The position numbers were made by a program, and so were the translations under genes. Shown piece after piece: positions 1 to 6,458 of a DNA stretch of 15,353 bases. The notes below the pieces were generated by a model. It was not told where the DNA came from. It was given only the letters and a program-made list of their open reading frames with translations, and did not search any database. The DNA is from DATDVD01 sp035290065 (GTDB taxonomy: Bacteria; Pseudomonadota; Gammaproteobacteria; Coxiellales; Coxiellaceae): the NCBI GenBank assembly GCA_035290065.1, contig DATDVD010000007.1, forward strand, positions 1 to 15,353, written 5' to 3'. Position 1 is the stretch's first letter. Each line of letters opens with the position of its first letter.

Positions 1-311
1 GTTCGATAACCGGGTAAGCAGCGCAAATGGGTTTCGATGCGGGTGGCTTCCAAAGCCTCTTTTAACAGATGGCTTTCAGGATCGTCCCCAATCACTCCCA
101 TTAAAAGGCTTTGCCCCCCAATCGCTTCAATATTTAAGGCGACGTTAGCGGCCCCCCCGGCTTTATTGTCATGAGTCTGGATATTGACCACGGGCACAGG
201 GGCTTCCGGCGAAATGCGAGAGGTATCGCCATACCAATAGCGGTCTAGCATCACGTCTCCATACACCAGAATGGAAACAGGGTCAAAGTTAGGGATACTG
301 ATATCTTCCAT
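1..311 (-). CDS. hldE: HldE/RfaE, heptose-7-phosphate kinase domain (partial, 5' end only)
   Basis: This is the N-terminal 103 codons of a minus-strand gene that runs off the left edge, starting at the ATG at 309-311. The translation opens MEDISIPNFDPVSILVYGDV. It continues with MLDRYWYGDTSRISPEAPVP and then the PfkB/ribokinase-family substrate-binding motif AGGAANVALN at about residues 55-64. This pattern is typical of D-glycero-beta-D-manno-heptose-7-phosphate kinase, the N-terminal half of bifunctional HldE. It phosphorylates heptose-7-phosphate at C1 in the cytosol on the way to ADP-heptose, the donor for the heptosyltransferases in this window. The C-terminal adenylyltransferase half would lie outside, so whether this is a fused HldE or a kinase-only HldA cannot be seen. 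A weak Shine-Dalgarno (CAGG, about 6 nt upstream) precedes the ATG. The gene is divergent from the glycosyltransferase at 388. Confidence 0.9.
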   Translation of the reverse strand, partial: MEDISIPNFDPVSILVYGDVMLDRYWYGDTSRISPEAPVPVVNIQTHDNKAGGAANVALNIEAIGGQSLLMGVIGDDPESHLLKEALEATRIETHLRCLPGYR

Positions 312-387
312 CAAAAGCCTGATAAGTTGTATTTAAGATCAATATTTTGCACAATGGGAAGCCCCAGCACAAGGACTAACGGAAAAA
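312..387. promoter_or_regulatory. divergent promoter region, hldE / waaE-like gene
   Basis: This 76-bp gap separates two divergent LPS genes and must hold both promoters unless hldE is read from further away. For the plus-strand gene the best I see is TTGTAT at 327-332 and CACAAT at 350-355 with 17 bp between, which matches the sigma-70 consensus poorly (3/6 and 4/6). AAGGA at 371-375 is its possible ribosome-binding site, 12 nt before the ATG. I found no convincing minus-strand promoter. The call rests mainly on gene arrangement. Confidence 0.3.
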
Positions 388-1146
388 ATGACTGAAAAAA
401 CCATTGATTTAAGCGTGATCCTGATTTGCTATAACGAGGCTAAGCGGATCGAGCGGTGCCTTGACTCGGTTAAATGGGCTAAGGAAATCATTATCTTAGA
501 CTCCGGCAGCACGGATAATACCGTTCAACTTTGTAAAGCCTATACCGAGCACGTTAGCGTGACAGACGATTGGCCAGGGTACGGCCTGCAAAAAGCGAGG
601 GCTTTAGCAAAAGCGACCCACGAGTGGGTTCTGTCGATCGATGCCGATGAAGTGGTCACCCCTGAGTTAAAAAATGAAATTGAACAGGCTATTAAAAATA
701 CTTCCTGCTCAGGGTATAAGCTCCGACGCCCTTTACTATTTTATGGCAAGCTTATTCGATATGCCGATGGGGCTAGCCATACGCTCCGTTTATTTCAACG
801 AACGAAAGGTCATATTTCATCGGATATCGTGCATGAAACGATTCAAGTCGACGGCCCTGTGCGCTCTTTAAAATCACCGCTTTTACATTATTCTTTCGAT
901 GATATCAGCGATCTACTCGCTAAAATGAATCGATATTCTTCCTTAAGCGCCCAGAAAAAACACCAACAAGGAAAAAAAGGCGGCTTATTTACGGCTATCA
1001 CCCATGCAGCTTGGTTGTTTATTCGAATTTATTTTATTAATTTGGGATGTTTAGATGGAAAGGCGGGATTTGTACTGGCGATGGCTTTTGCTGAAACAGC
1101 TTATTATCGATATATAAAATTATTGTATCCTGACCAACTCATTTGA
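388..1146 (+). CDS. family-2 glycosyltransferase, WaaE/KdtX-like LPS core enzyme
   Basis: This 252-residue protein is a GT-A fold family-2 glycosyltransferase. It opens with LSVILICYNEAKRIERCLDS, followed by the nucleotide-sugar binding motif DSGSTDNT (residues 38-45) and the metal-binding DxD motif DAD at 85-87. The central segment with LRLF and VHETI, and the length near 250, match the WaaE/KdtX branch, which adds a glucose-type residue to inner-core heptose at the cytoplasmic face. A hydrophobic segment (about 205-220) and a C-terminal amphipathic tail suggest membrane association. Its neighbours are hldE and two heptosyltransferases, which supports a core-LPS role. The exact sugar and linkage cannot be read from sequence. 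Its last 27 bp overlap the 3' end of the convergent heptosyltransferase at 1120. Confidence 0.85.
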   Translation: MTEKTIDLSVILICYNEAKRIERCLDSVKWAKEIIILDSGSTDNTVQLCKAYTEHVSVTDDWPGYGLQKARALAKATHEWVLSIDADEVVTPELKNEIEQAIKNTSCSGYKLRRPLLFYGKLIRYADGASHTLRLFQRTKGHISSDIVHETIQVDGPVRSLKSPLLHYSFDDISDLLAKMNRYSSLSAQKKHQQGKKGGLFTAITHAAWLFIRIYFINLGCLDGKAGFVLAMAFAETAYYRYIKLLYPDQLI

Positions 1147-2175
1147 ATTTTTAGAACTGTTTAACCAACGAAACAGAACGGCGCTGACTTCCTCGGGGGT
1201 AATCTCATTAATGCAATGGCACTGAGAGTATCGACACGCTTCACAGTTTTTATTTACGCATAATATTTCTGCTTTTTCTCCCACCGGTCCCCAACGGCCT
1301 GCATGAAAAGGACGTATAGGTGCGTATAATCCCAAGGTATGAATGCCTAAATTAGCCGCTAAATGTACAGGGCCTGTGCTCGCTGCAATTAAACCATTAG
1401 CTTTAGCGATAAAAGTCATTAATTCTTCGAGAGACATTTTTCCAGTTAAATCATTCAAGCGATCGAAATGGCGAGCCATTAGAGAAGATCTAATCAGTTT
1501 TCCTTCTTCTTCGGAGCCTGTAACAAAAATCTTAAATTTTTCGTCGGGTAATAATTCTACCAATCGAGAAAAATTTTCAAAAGACCATTCAATGTGTTGG
1601 CCTCGAGTTTTTGGATGAAGAATAAGGTTAAATCGATGAGGATCCAGTAAATTCAAAAAAGGATTTTTTTCTGCTACAGAACCAGATTTAAACGCGCGTA
1701 AGGCAGAAATTTCCTTTAATGAAAATTTTTTTTTAACACCAAATCTTTTTAAAAATTTCATATCCAATTGCGTTTCATGCAAATTGGAACCGGACGAACG
1801 AACATAAGTAAAACGATTGCAGGTCATCCAATGGTACAAACGACGTGAATTACCCAAACGAATAGAAATACCCGCTTTTTTCGCTAACTGAGCGATATCA
1901 CGTCTGGGATACACATGAATAATAATATCCGCTTTATAATCTGCTAATTTTTGTGCGGCATCACCCGAAGATTCAATAATTTTTTCCCAGGGGATAAATT
2001 CATCAATATCGGGGTAAAAGCTAACCAACGATTGGGTATAGGTTTTCCCCATTAATAAAATCACGCAGGTAGGGTCAATTTTCTTCAAAGCACTGGCCAA
2101 AGGAAGACTAAAAGTAACATCCCCAATTTGATTGGTTTTACTGATAATAATGCGTTTTTGATGAATATTAATCAT
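1120..2175 (-). CDS. glycosyltransferase family 9 (ADP-heptose:LPS heptosyltransferase-like)
   Basis: This 351-residue protein has the family-9 layout. It starts IIISKTNQIGDVTFSLPLAS, a glycine/aspartate acceptor-side loop, and has the donor-site motif STGPVHLAANLGIHTLGLYA at about residues 266-285. Near the C terminus is a cysteine cluster (CVNKNCEACRYSQCHC) of the kind often seen in heptosyltransferases. Family members move heptose from ADP-heptose to Kdo-lipid A or to the first heptose, at the cytosolic membrane face. It resembles WaaC/OpsX/WaaQ-type enzymes, but I cannot say which heptose it adds. The ATG at 2173-2175 lies inside the end of waaF (8-nt overlap, out of frame), so translation is probably coupled. 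Its 3' end overlaps the convergent waaE-like gene by 27 bp. Confidence 0.85.
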   Translation of the reverse strand: MINIHQKRIIISKTNQIGDVTFSLPLASALKKIDPTCVILLMGKTYTQSLVSFYPDIDEFIPWEKIIESSGDAAQKLADYKADIIIHVYPRRDIAQLAKKAGISIRLGNSRRLYHWMTCNRFTYVRSSGSNLHETQLDMKFLKRFGVKKKFSLKEISALRAFKSGSVAEKNPFLNLLDPHRFNLILHPKTRGQHIEWSFENFSRLVELLPDEKFKIFVTGSEEEGKLIRSSLMARHFDRLNDLTGKMSLEELMTFIAKANGLIAASTGPVHLAANLGIHTLGLYAPIRPFHAGRWGPVGEKAEILCVNKNCEACRYSQCHCINEITPEEVSAVLFRWLNSSKNSNELVRIQ

Positions 2176-3202
2176 ACAGTAATTTTTCTAATACACGCTG
2201 AGGAGCTATTTGATGCATACATTGCATGTTTTCTTTTTCTTCGAGAGGACATTCTCGTTCAAAGCACGGTCGACACGGTACATTAGCTGAAAGAAGACTC
2301 GCCTTCGTAGTAAGCGGTGGCGTAAATTCCGACGAGGAAGAGCCGTAGAGAGCGATAACACTTTTATCCAAGGCCGCCGCTATATGCATTAAACCTGAAT
2401 CGTTAGTAATCACTGTTTTTGCAAAACTCATTAAATCGATAGCCTGTGTTAAGGTGGTTTTTCCAGCAAAATTACAGCAGCGAAAGGCTGTTTGGTGTTG
2501 AATCGTGTCTGCAATGGCTGCATCCTTAGAGGAGCCTAAAATCCACACCTGCCAACCGGCTTGCAATACTTCATTGGCCACCTTGGCATAATAATCGGCA
2601 GGCCATTGTTTGGAGGGACCAAATTCAGCGCCAGGACACAAAATTAAAATCGATTTATCGTTATCTACTTTAAATTCTGCCGCTACTTTCTGCTTTTCTA
2701 CCTCCGAGGTATGCAAAACGGGCAGAAGAATAGGATGAGGCAAGGCAGCGATATCCTTAGGATAGGCCAATGCAACAAAACGCTCGACCATTTTGGGCCA
2801 CTGTCGTTTATTCAAAGGACGGGCATCATTTAATAATCCATAGCGCATTTCTCCTACCCAACCTGTTCGTTTAGAAATGCGTGCAAAAAAAGGAACAAGG
2901 GCTGATTTAAAGGAATTAGGTAACACAAAAGCTTGTTGATAACGGCGCTGAAGCGAACGTCCCAATTGGAAACGCGCTTTTAAACGAAACTGCTGGTGTT
3001 TAAAGGGGGATTCTAACGCTTGATCGACTTCTGGCATGCGATCCAATAAAGGCTTGCACCACAAGGGGGCTAATACGTCAATGGAAACACTCGGGGTTTG
3101 ATGTTTCAAGGTTTTGAAAAGAGATTGGGCCATGACCATATCACCGACCCACGCAGGGCCTACCACCAAAACGCGTGCAGAAGGCTCAATCGACAAGGAC
3201 AT
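2168..3202 (-). CDS. waaF: LPS heptosyltransferase II, WaaF
   Basis: This family-9 heptosyltransferase transfers the second heptose to the LPS inner core from ADP-heptose in the cytosol. The start ARVLVVGPAWVGDMVMAQSL is nearly diagnostic for WaaF. So is the C-terminal cysteine motif beginning CRPCFERECPL, and TNDSGLMHIAAAL is the donor-binding loop. I place the start at the ATG at 3200-3202, giving 344 residues. The frame is open for 24 more codons to an ATG at 3274, but that extension lies entirely inside the small zinc-finger gene, is not WaaF-like, and would put the conserved VVGPxWVGD motif unusually far from the N terminus. The true start overlaps the zinc-finger gene's end by 17 nt in another frame, with GGAG one nucleotide before the ATG, which suggests translational coupling. 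The 3' end overlaps the next heptosyltransferase by 8 nt. Confidence 0.92.
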   Translation of the reverse strand: MSLSIEPSARVLVVGPAWVGDMVMAQSLFKTLKHQTPSVSIDVLAPLWCKPLLDRMPEVDQALESPFKHQQFRLKARFQLGRSLQRRYQQAFVLPNSFKSALVPFFARISKRTGWVGEMRYGLLNDARPLNKRQWPKMVERFVALAYPKDIAALPHPILLPVLHTSEVEKQKVAAEFKVDNDKSILILCPGAEFGPSKQWPADYYAKVANEVLQAGWQVWILGSSKDAAIADTIQHQTAFRCCNFAGKTTLTQAIDLMSFAKTVITNDSGLMHIAAALDKSVIALYGSSSSEFTPPLTTKASLLSANVPCRPCFERECPLEEKENMQCMHQIAPQRVLEKLLYD

Positions 3203-3362
3203 ACTCCGCACTACAATACGGACAAATGACGCGTCCTGCCTCTTCCAGGGGCAAATAGACGCGCGGATGGGCATCCCATACGCGCTGATTGTCCATAGGA
3301 CAACTCACCGGTAAATCAGCACGATGAACTTCGTAAAGGCGAGACTGGCACGCGGGTTTCAT
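3186..3362 (-). CDS. small zinc-finger (CHCC-type) protein
   Basis: This 58-residue gene is easily missed because of its size. The ATG is at 3360-3362 and the TGA at 3186-3188. The protein has Cys21, His32, Cys47 and Cys50, with the core AHPRVYLPLEEAG followed by CPYCSAEYVLVD. This is the zf-CHCC pattern shared with the mitochondrial complex I subunit NDUFS6 and with small bacterial proteins of about 60-70 residues. I recall such genes next to waaF or ilvE in other gammaproteobacteria. It should bind one zinc ion; the bacterial function is unknown to me. A clear Shine-Dalgarno (GGGAG, 6 nt before the ATG) and an extended -10 just upstream suggest it is the first gene of the waaF operon. It overlaps waaF by 17 nt. 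Confidence 0.85.
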   Translation of the reverse strand: MKPACQSRLYEVHRADLPVSCPMDNQRVWDAHPRVYLPLEEAGRVICPYCSAEYVLVD

Positions 3363-3384
3363 TGATCACTCCCTAAAAACCAGG

Positions 3385-3393
3385 ATTCTACCA
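3385..3393 (-). promoter_or_regulatory. candidate extended -10 promoter for the zinc-finger/waaF operon
   Basis: Read on the minus strand, this is TGGTAGAAT: an extended -10 (TGn) followed by a 5/6 match to TATAAT. No good -35 can be seen, because that position falls in the terminator of the neighbouring gene, and extended -10 promoters often lack one. Transcription would start about 20-25 nt before the ATG at 3362, leaving room for the GGGAG ribosome-binding site. Confidence 0.4.
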
Positions 3394-3404
3394 TTATTAC
3401 AAGC

Positions 3405-3435
3405 AAAAAAAAGGAGGCATAAAGCCTCCTTTTTT
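3405..3435 (-). terminator. Rho-independent terminator of the outer-membrane protein gene
   Basis: The 6-bp GC-rich stem GGAGGC (3413-3418) / GCCTCC (3424-3429) has a 5-nt loop. It is flanked by an A-tract (3405-3412) and a T-tract (3430-3435) that can extend the stem. Read on the minus strand, the hairpin is followed by eight T residues, and it lies 20 nt past the stop of the outer-membrane protein gene. The mirrored T-tract means it could also work from the plus strand, but no plus-strand gene ends here. Confidence 0.92.
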
Positions 3436-3455
3436 ATCGATCTCAAAAATGCTAA

Positions 3456-4100
3456 TTACATAGCAAATTTGTAACCTACAGTCGCCATCAAAATGCTGAC
3501 GTCACGAGTTTCGAGATTTGAATTTTTGGTATCACCCGCAAAGAAATCCCACTCAAGACCTGCATAGATTTGAGGTGTAAAGCTGTAATTAACACCTAAA
3601 CCGAAGAATGGTTCCCAGCTATGCTCAGTACTAGCAGTTCTAGAACTTAGCAAACTAGTGTCTACTTTAACATGTTGGTATCCGATACCCACTTTAGTAT
3701 AAAGCGTTGTATCTTGATACACTGGAATAGAAATACGGCCAGCCGCATAACTCATCCATTGTTTAATTTTCAGATTAGCGCCGCTTTCAGAATACTTAGC
3801 GGGCCAAATGTAGAAACCACCCAATTCAGCAGCTAAGTAGTTATTAAATGAATAACCTACTGCTAAGCCAGGAGTAAAACCCCAGTTACCACGAGACCAG
3901 CTACCGCCAGCATCTGTACCTAAAGCGTGTTTCCAACCATAGTAAGCATAACCTATGTTCAATTGAGCATAAGGGCCTACGTTAAAGTCACTATGAGCAG
4001 GAGAGCTGTAAGCACCCGCGGGGGCACCACCAGCTAAAGCAGCGGTTGAAACAAGTCCAACGCCTGCAGCTGCTAAAATAAGAAGTTTTTTTACCGACAT
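3456..4100 (-). CDS. small outer-membrane beta-barrel protein (OmpA/OmpW-like barrel)
   Basis: This 214-residue protein has a clear Sec signal peptide: KK at residues 4-5, a hydrophobic core, and cleavage probably after ALA at about residue 23. The mature part alternates polar and aromatic/hydrophobic residues in short strands (for example YAQLNIGYAYYGW, GLAVGYSFNNYLAAELGGFY, FGLGVNYSFTPQIYAGLEW), consistent with an eight-stranded barrel. It ends GYKFAM, so the last strand ends in Phe-Ala-Met rather than the usual terminal Phe. There is no OmpA-type peptidoglycan-binding domain. It resembles the small surface-exposed barrels of Coxiella and Legionella, whose role may be structural or host contact; I cannot assign a ligand. 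A strong Shine-Dalgarno (GGGGAA, 6 nt before the ATG), a long leader and its own terminator suggest an abundant monocistronic product. Confidence 0.8.
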   Translation of the reverse strand: MSVKKLLILAAAGVGLVSTAALAGGAPAGAYSSPAHSDFNVGPYAQLNIGYAYYGWKHALGTDAGGSWSRGNWGFTPGLAVGYSFNNYLAAELGGFYIWPAKYSESGANLKIKQWMSYAAGRISIPVYQDTTLYTKVGIGYQHVKVDTSLLSSRTASTEHSWEPFFGLGVNYSFTPQIYAGLEWDFFAGDTKNSNLETRDVSILMATVGYKFAM

Positions 4101-4106
4101 TATTAC

Positions 4107-4194
4107 TTCCCCTTTTGTTTAAACAGATTAGTTAACAAATAAGCGGCTGCATTTTACATGACAGAAACTTACTTGTAACCTTTCCCCTTTTGTT
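4107..4194 (-). repeat. 13-nt direct repeat in the outer-membrane protein leader
   Basis: The minus-strand sequence AACAAAAGGGGAA occurs exactly twice, at 4107-4119 and 4182-4194, 75 bp apart. The proximal copy contains the Shine-Dalgarno of the outer-membrane protein gene. The distal copy overlaps the 3' arm of the inverted repeat, leaving GGGGAA unpaired right after the stem. It may be a regulatory element or a chance local duplication. Confidence 0.5.
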
Positions 4195-4208
4195 GCAGGT
4201 GCAACAAA
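4189..4208 (-). promoter_or_regulatory. perfect 9-bp inverted repeat at the 5' end of the outer-membrane protein leader
   Basis: TTTGTTGCA (4189-4197) and TGCAACAAA (4200-4208) form perfect arms around a 2-nt centre. In RNA this is an 8-bp stem with a 4-nt loop, almost at the predicted 5' end of the transcript. It could be a 5' stabilising hairpin, as known for E. coli ompA mRNA, or a palindromic operator just after the start site. There is no T-tract, so it is not a terminator. Confidence 0.5.
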
Positions 4209-4218
4209 CAACGCAAAC

Positions 4219-4248
4219 AGCATAACCAATTTTATACAAATAAATCAA
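4219..4248 (-). promoter_or_regulatory. candidate sigma-70 promoter of the outer-membrane protein gene
   Basis: On the minus strand, TTGATT (4243-4248) and TATGCT (4219-4224) are separated by 18 bp, inside a very AT-rich stretch. Transcription would start near 4211-4213, giving a leader of about 110 nt. It is the best-placed match I see between the gene and recG. Confidence 0.45.
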
Positions 4249-4343
4249 GTCTTTTTATTATTTTTGAAACAATTTCTTTCATTTCCTCTCAAAACTGAAG
4301 TAAAAAATGAAAAATGTGGGGAAAATCTTACATAATTGTGCGA

Positions 4344-6446
4344 TTAAACCTGCACATAATGGGGTTTTATTTTTAACCACCGTTGTGCCAATCTGTGGAT
4401 AACTTGTGGATAACTAATCTGTAGTTGCTGGGATAGCGCTTGTACCTGAGGTAAACAATGAACATCCCGCACTAAATTAGCTAATTTGAATGATTGCCCT
4501 CCCGTTTGCTGAGTCCCTAAAATATCACCGGCGCCCCGTAATTCTAAATCCCACTCACTTAAACGAAAACCATCGTGACATTCCCGCACATAATGTAAAC
4601 GTTTATGTGCTAGTGGCGATAAAGGTTTTCGATACAGCAACACACAGTGGCTCATTTTTTCCCCTCGCCCTACTCGACCGCGTAATTGGTGCAATTGGGA
4701 TAAACCATAACGTTCCGCATTTTCAATAATGATTAACGTCGCGTTCGGTACATCCATCCCTACCTCAATCACTGTCGTCGCCACTAGCACATGGAGATCT
4801 CCCTTTAAAAAAGTGTTCATCAGAAGCTCTTTTTCTGCCGATTTTACACGGCCATGCAGCAAGCCAATTTTCAACATAGGCAAATGCTTTTTTAATAATT
4901 CTGCAGTTTTTTCTGCAGCTTGTGCTTCCAAGGTTTCAGAATCTTCAATTAAACTACACACCCAATAGGCTTGTTCACCTTTGAGACAGTGTTCTTTTAA
5001 ACGCGCAATTAGAGCTTCTCGTTTTTCATTGCCCATTAATACAGTATTAATAGGTTGGCGTCCCGGGGGCATCTCATCGATGAGGGAATACTGTAAGTCG
5101 GCATAGAGCGTCATGGCTAACGTTCGGGGAATGGGTGTGGCTGTCATGATAAGCTGATGAGGATAAACAGTTCCTGTTTCCCCTTTTGCTTTTAATAAAA
5201 AACGTTGATGGACACCAAAACGATGCTGCTCATCAATAATAATTAAGGCCAGTTTTGGAAAATGAACATGGGATTGAAATAAGGCATGCGTGCCAATAAT
5301 AATTTTCGATTGATGAATGGCGATATTGTCTAATGTTTGTTGCCGTTCCGAAGAAGAAAGACTTCCTGTCAGTAAAGCAACCGTTTCAAGGGGAAAATGC
5401 TCTGATAATAATTTTTTAAAGGTTCGATAATGTTGTTCCGCCAATAATTCGGTGGGTGCCATTAAAGCCACTTGAAAATCGGAGGCTGCTGCTTGTAGCG
5501 CACTCAACATGGCGACGAGCGTTTTTCCTGAACCTACATCTCCCTGTACTAATCGCATCATCGGATAGGGATTTTTTAAATCGCTTTTAATTTCTTTCCA
5601 CACGCGTTTCTGTGCTGTGGTTAAAGAAAAAGGTAATGTAGAAATCCATTCGTCTGGTGTTTTGTCGTTGGCCAATGAATGTGCGCGTTGATGTTGGTGA
5701 TGTAACTTTAATCGTGCTAAATAACTGTGATGAGCGAGTAATTCTTCAAATACTAGACGCTGTTGCATAGGATGTTTACCCAACATTAAGGCTTCTGTAT
5801 CCGCATCCACAGGGGGTTGATGAATATAAATCAAGGCTTCTTCTAACGTCACGAACTGCAAAGAAGTCATTATTTCTTCAGGCAATTCATCGGGAAGAAA
5901 ATGGACTTGCTGTAATAAGGTTAAGGCTTGTTGCATCAGTTTTCGTAACAGAGATTGTGATAATCCCTTTACTAAAGGGTAAACCGGTGTCAAAGAATGA
6001 GAAAGGGGTGGGGGCGAATCTTCTTCAAATAACTGATATTCCGGATGAATCATTTCAAGACAAGACGATCCTTGATGAATTTCTCCAAAACACCGAATTC
6101 GCAAAGAGGTTTGTTGAAAGGTTTTCAATTGAGCAGCATTAAAATGAAAGAACCGCAACAAAATACCACTGGTTTTATCCTGTAAACGACACAGTAATTG
6201 CGAACGGCGCGTACGAATAATGCGGGCTTGTGTGACATACCCTTCAATTAAAACAGAATCACCTATTTTTACCGAACGAATGGGCAAAACACGCGTGCGA
6301 TCTTGGTAACGCAGCGGTAAATGCAGTAAAAGATCTTGCAGGGTATGAATACCTAATCGTGCAAGATGCTCGTGGATTTTAGGCCCCACGCCTTTTAGTT
6401 GGCTCACGGGCCATTCTGGCAGAAGGGAAGTGGTAACAGTATTCAT
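4344..6446 (-). CDS. recG: ATP-dependent DNA helicase RecG
   Basis: RecG remodels stalled replication forks and branched DNA such as Holliday junctions and R-loops. At 700 residues it is close to the usual length (about 690). The N-terminal wedge/OB part (about 1-200) includes LKGVGPKIHEHLARLGI. Helicase motifs follow in order: Walker A GDVGSGKT (302-309), the DEQH box (405-408), TATPIPR (435-441), then ATTVIEVGMDVPNA and QLRGRVGRG (587-595). The RecG C-terminal signature RGAGDILGTQQTG ends at about 649, so all catalytic elements are present. The gene begins 12 nt after the spoT stop, with no clear Shine-Dalgarno at the ATG (6444-6446), so it probably depends on readthrough and translational coupling from spoT. 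The trmH/spoU gene that lies between spoT and recG in enterics is absent here. No terminator is visible after the stop. Confidence 0.97.
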   Translation of the reverse strand: MNTVTTSLLPEWPVSQLKGVGPKIHEHLARLGIHTLQDLLLHLPLRYQDRTRVLPIRSVKIGDSVLIEGYVTQARIIRTRRSQLLCRLQDKTSGILLRFFHFNAAQLKTFQQTSLRIRCFGEIHQGSSCLEMIHPEYQLFEEDSPPPLSHSLTPVYPLVKGLSQSLLRKLMQQALTLLQQVHFLPDELPEEIMTSLQFVTLEEALIYIHQPPVDADTEALMLGKHPMQQRLVFEELLAHHSYLARLKLHHQHQRAHSLANDKTPDEWISTLPFSLTTAQKRVWKEIKSDLKNPYPMMRLVQGDVGSGKTLVAMLSALQAAASDFQVALMAPTELLAEQHYRTFKKLLSEHFPLETVALLTGSLSSSERQQTLDNIAIHQSKIIIGTHALFQSHVHFPKLALIIIDEQHRFGVHQRFLLKAKGETGTVYPHQLIMTATPIPRTLAMTLYADLQYSLIDEMPPGRQPINTVLMGNEKREALIARLKEHCLKGEQAYWVCSLIEDSETLEAQAAEKTAELLKKHLPMLKIGLLHGRVKSAEKELLMNTFLKGDLHVLVATTVIEVGMDVPNATLIIIENAERYGLSQLHQLRGRVGRGEKMSHCVLLYRKPLSPLAHKRLHYVRECHDGFRLSEWDLELRGAGDILGTQQTGGQSFKLANLVRDVHCLPQVQALSQQLQISYPQVIHRLAQRWLKIKPHYVQV
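4394..4413 (-). promoter_or_regulatory. two tandem perfect DnaA-box sequences inside the recG 3' end
   Basis: The minus strand reads TTATCCACA twice (4405-4413 and 4394-4402) with 2 nt between, an 11-bp centre-to-centre spacing that puts both on the same helix face. TTATCCACA is the high-affinity E. coli DnaA consensus. The boxes lie in codons for about residues 677-684 of RecG. Function as a binding site is inferred from sequence only. Confidence 0.4.
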
Positions 6447-6458
6447 TGTATTTTCAGT

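Noticed and set aside
3203..3274. 24-codon N-terminal extension of waaF
   Set aside because: It lies inside the zinc-finger gene in another frame, shows no WaaF similarity, and the ATG at 3202 fits the family start.
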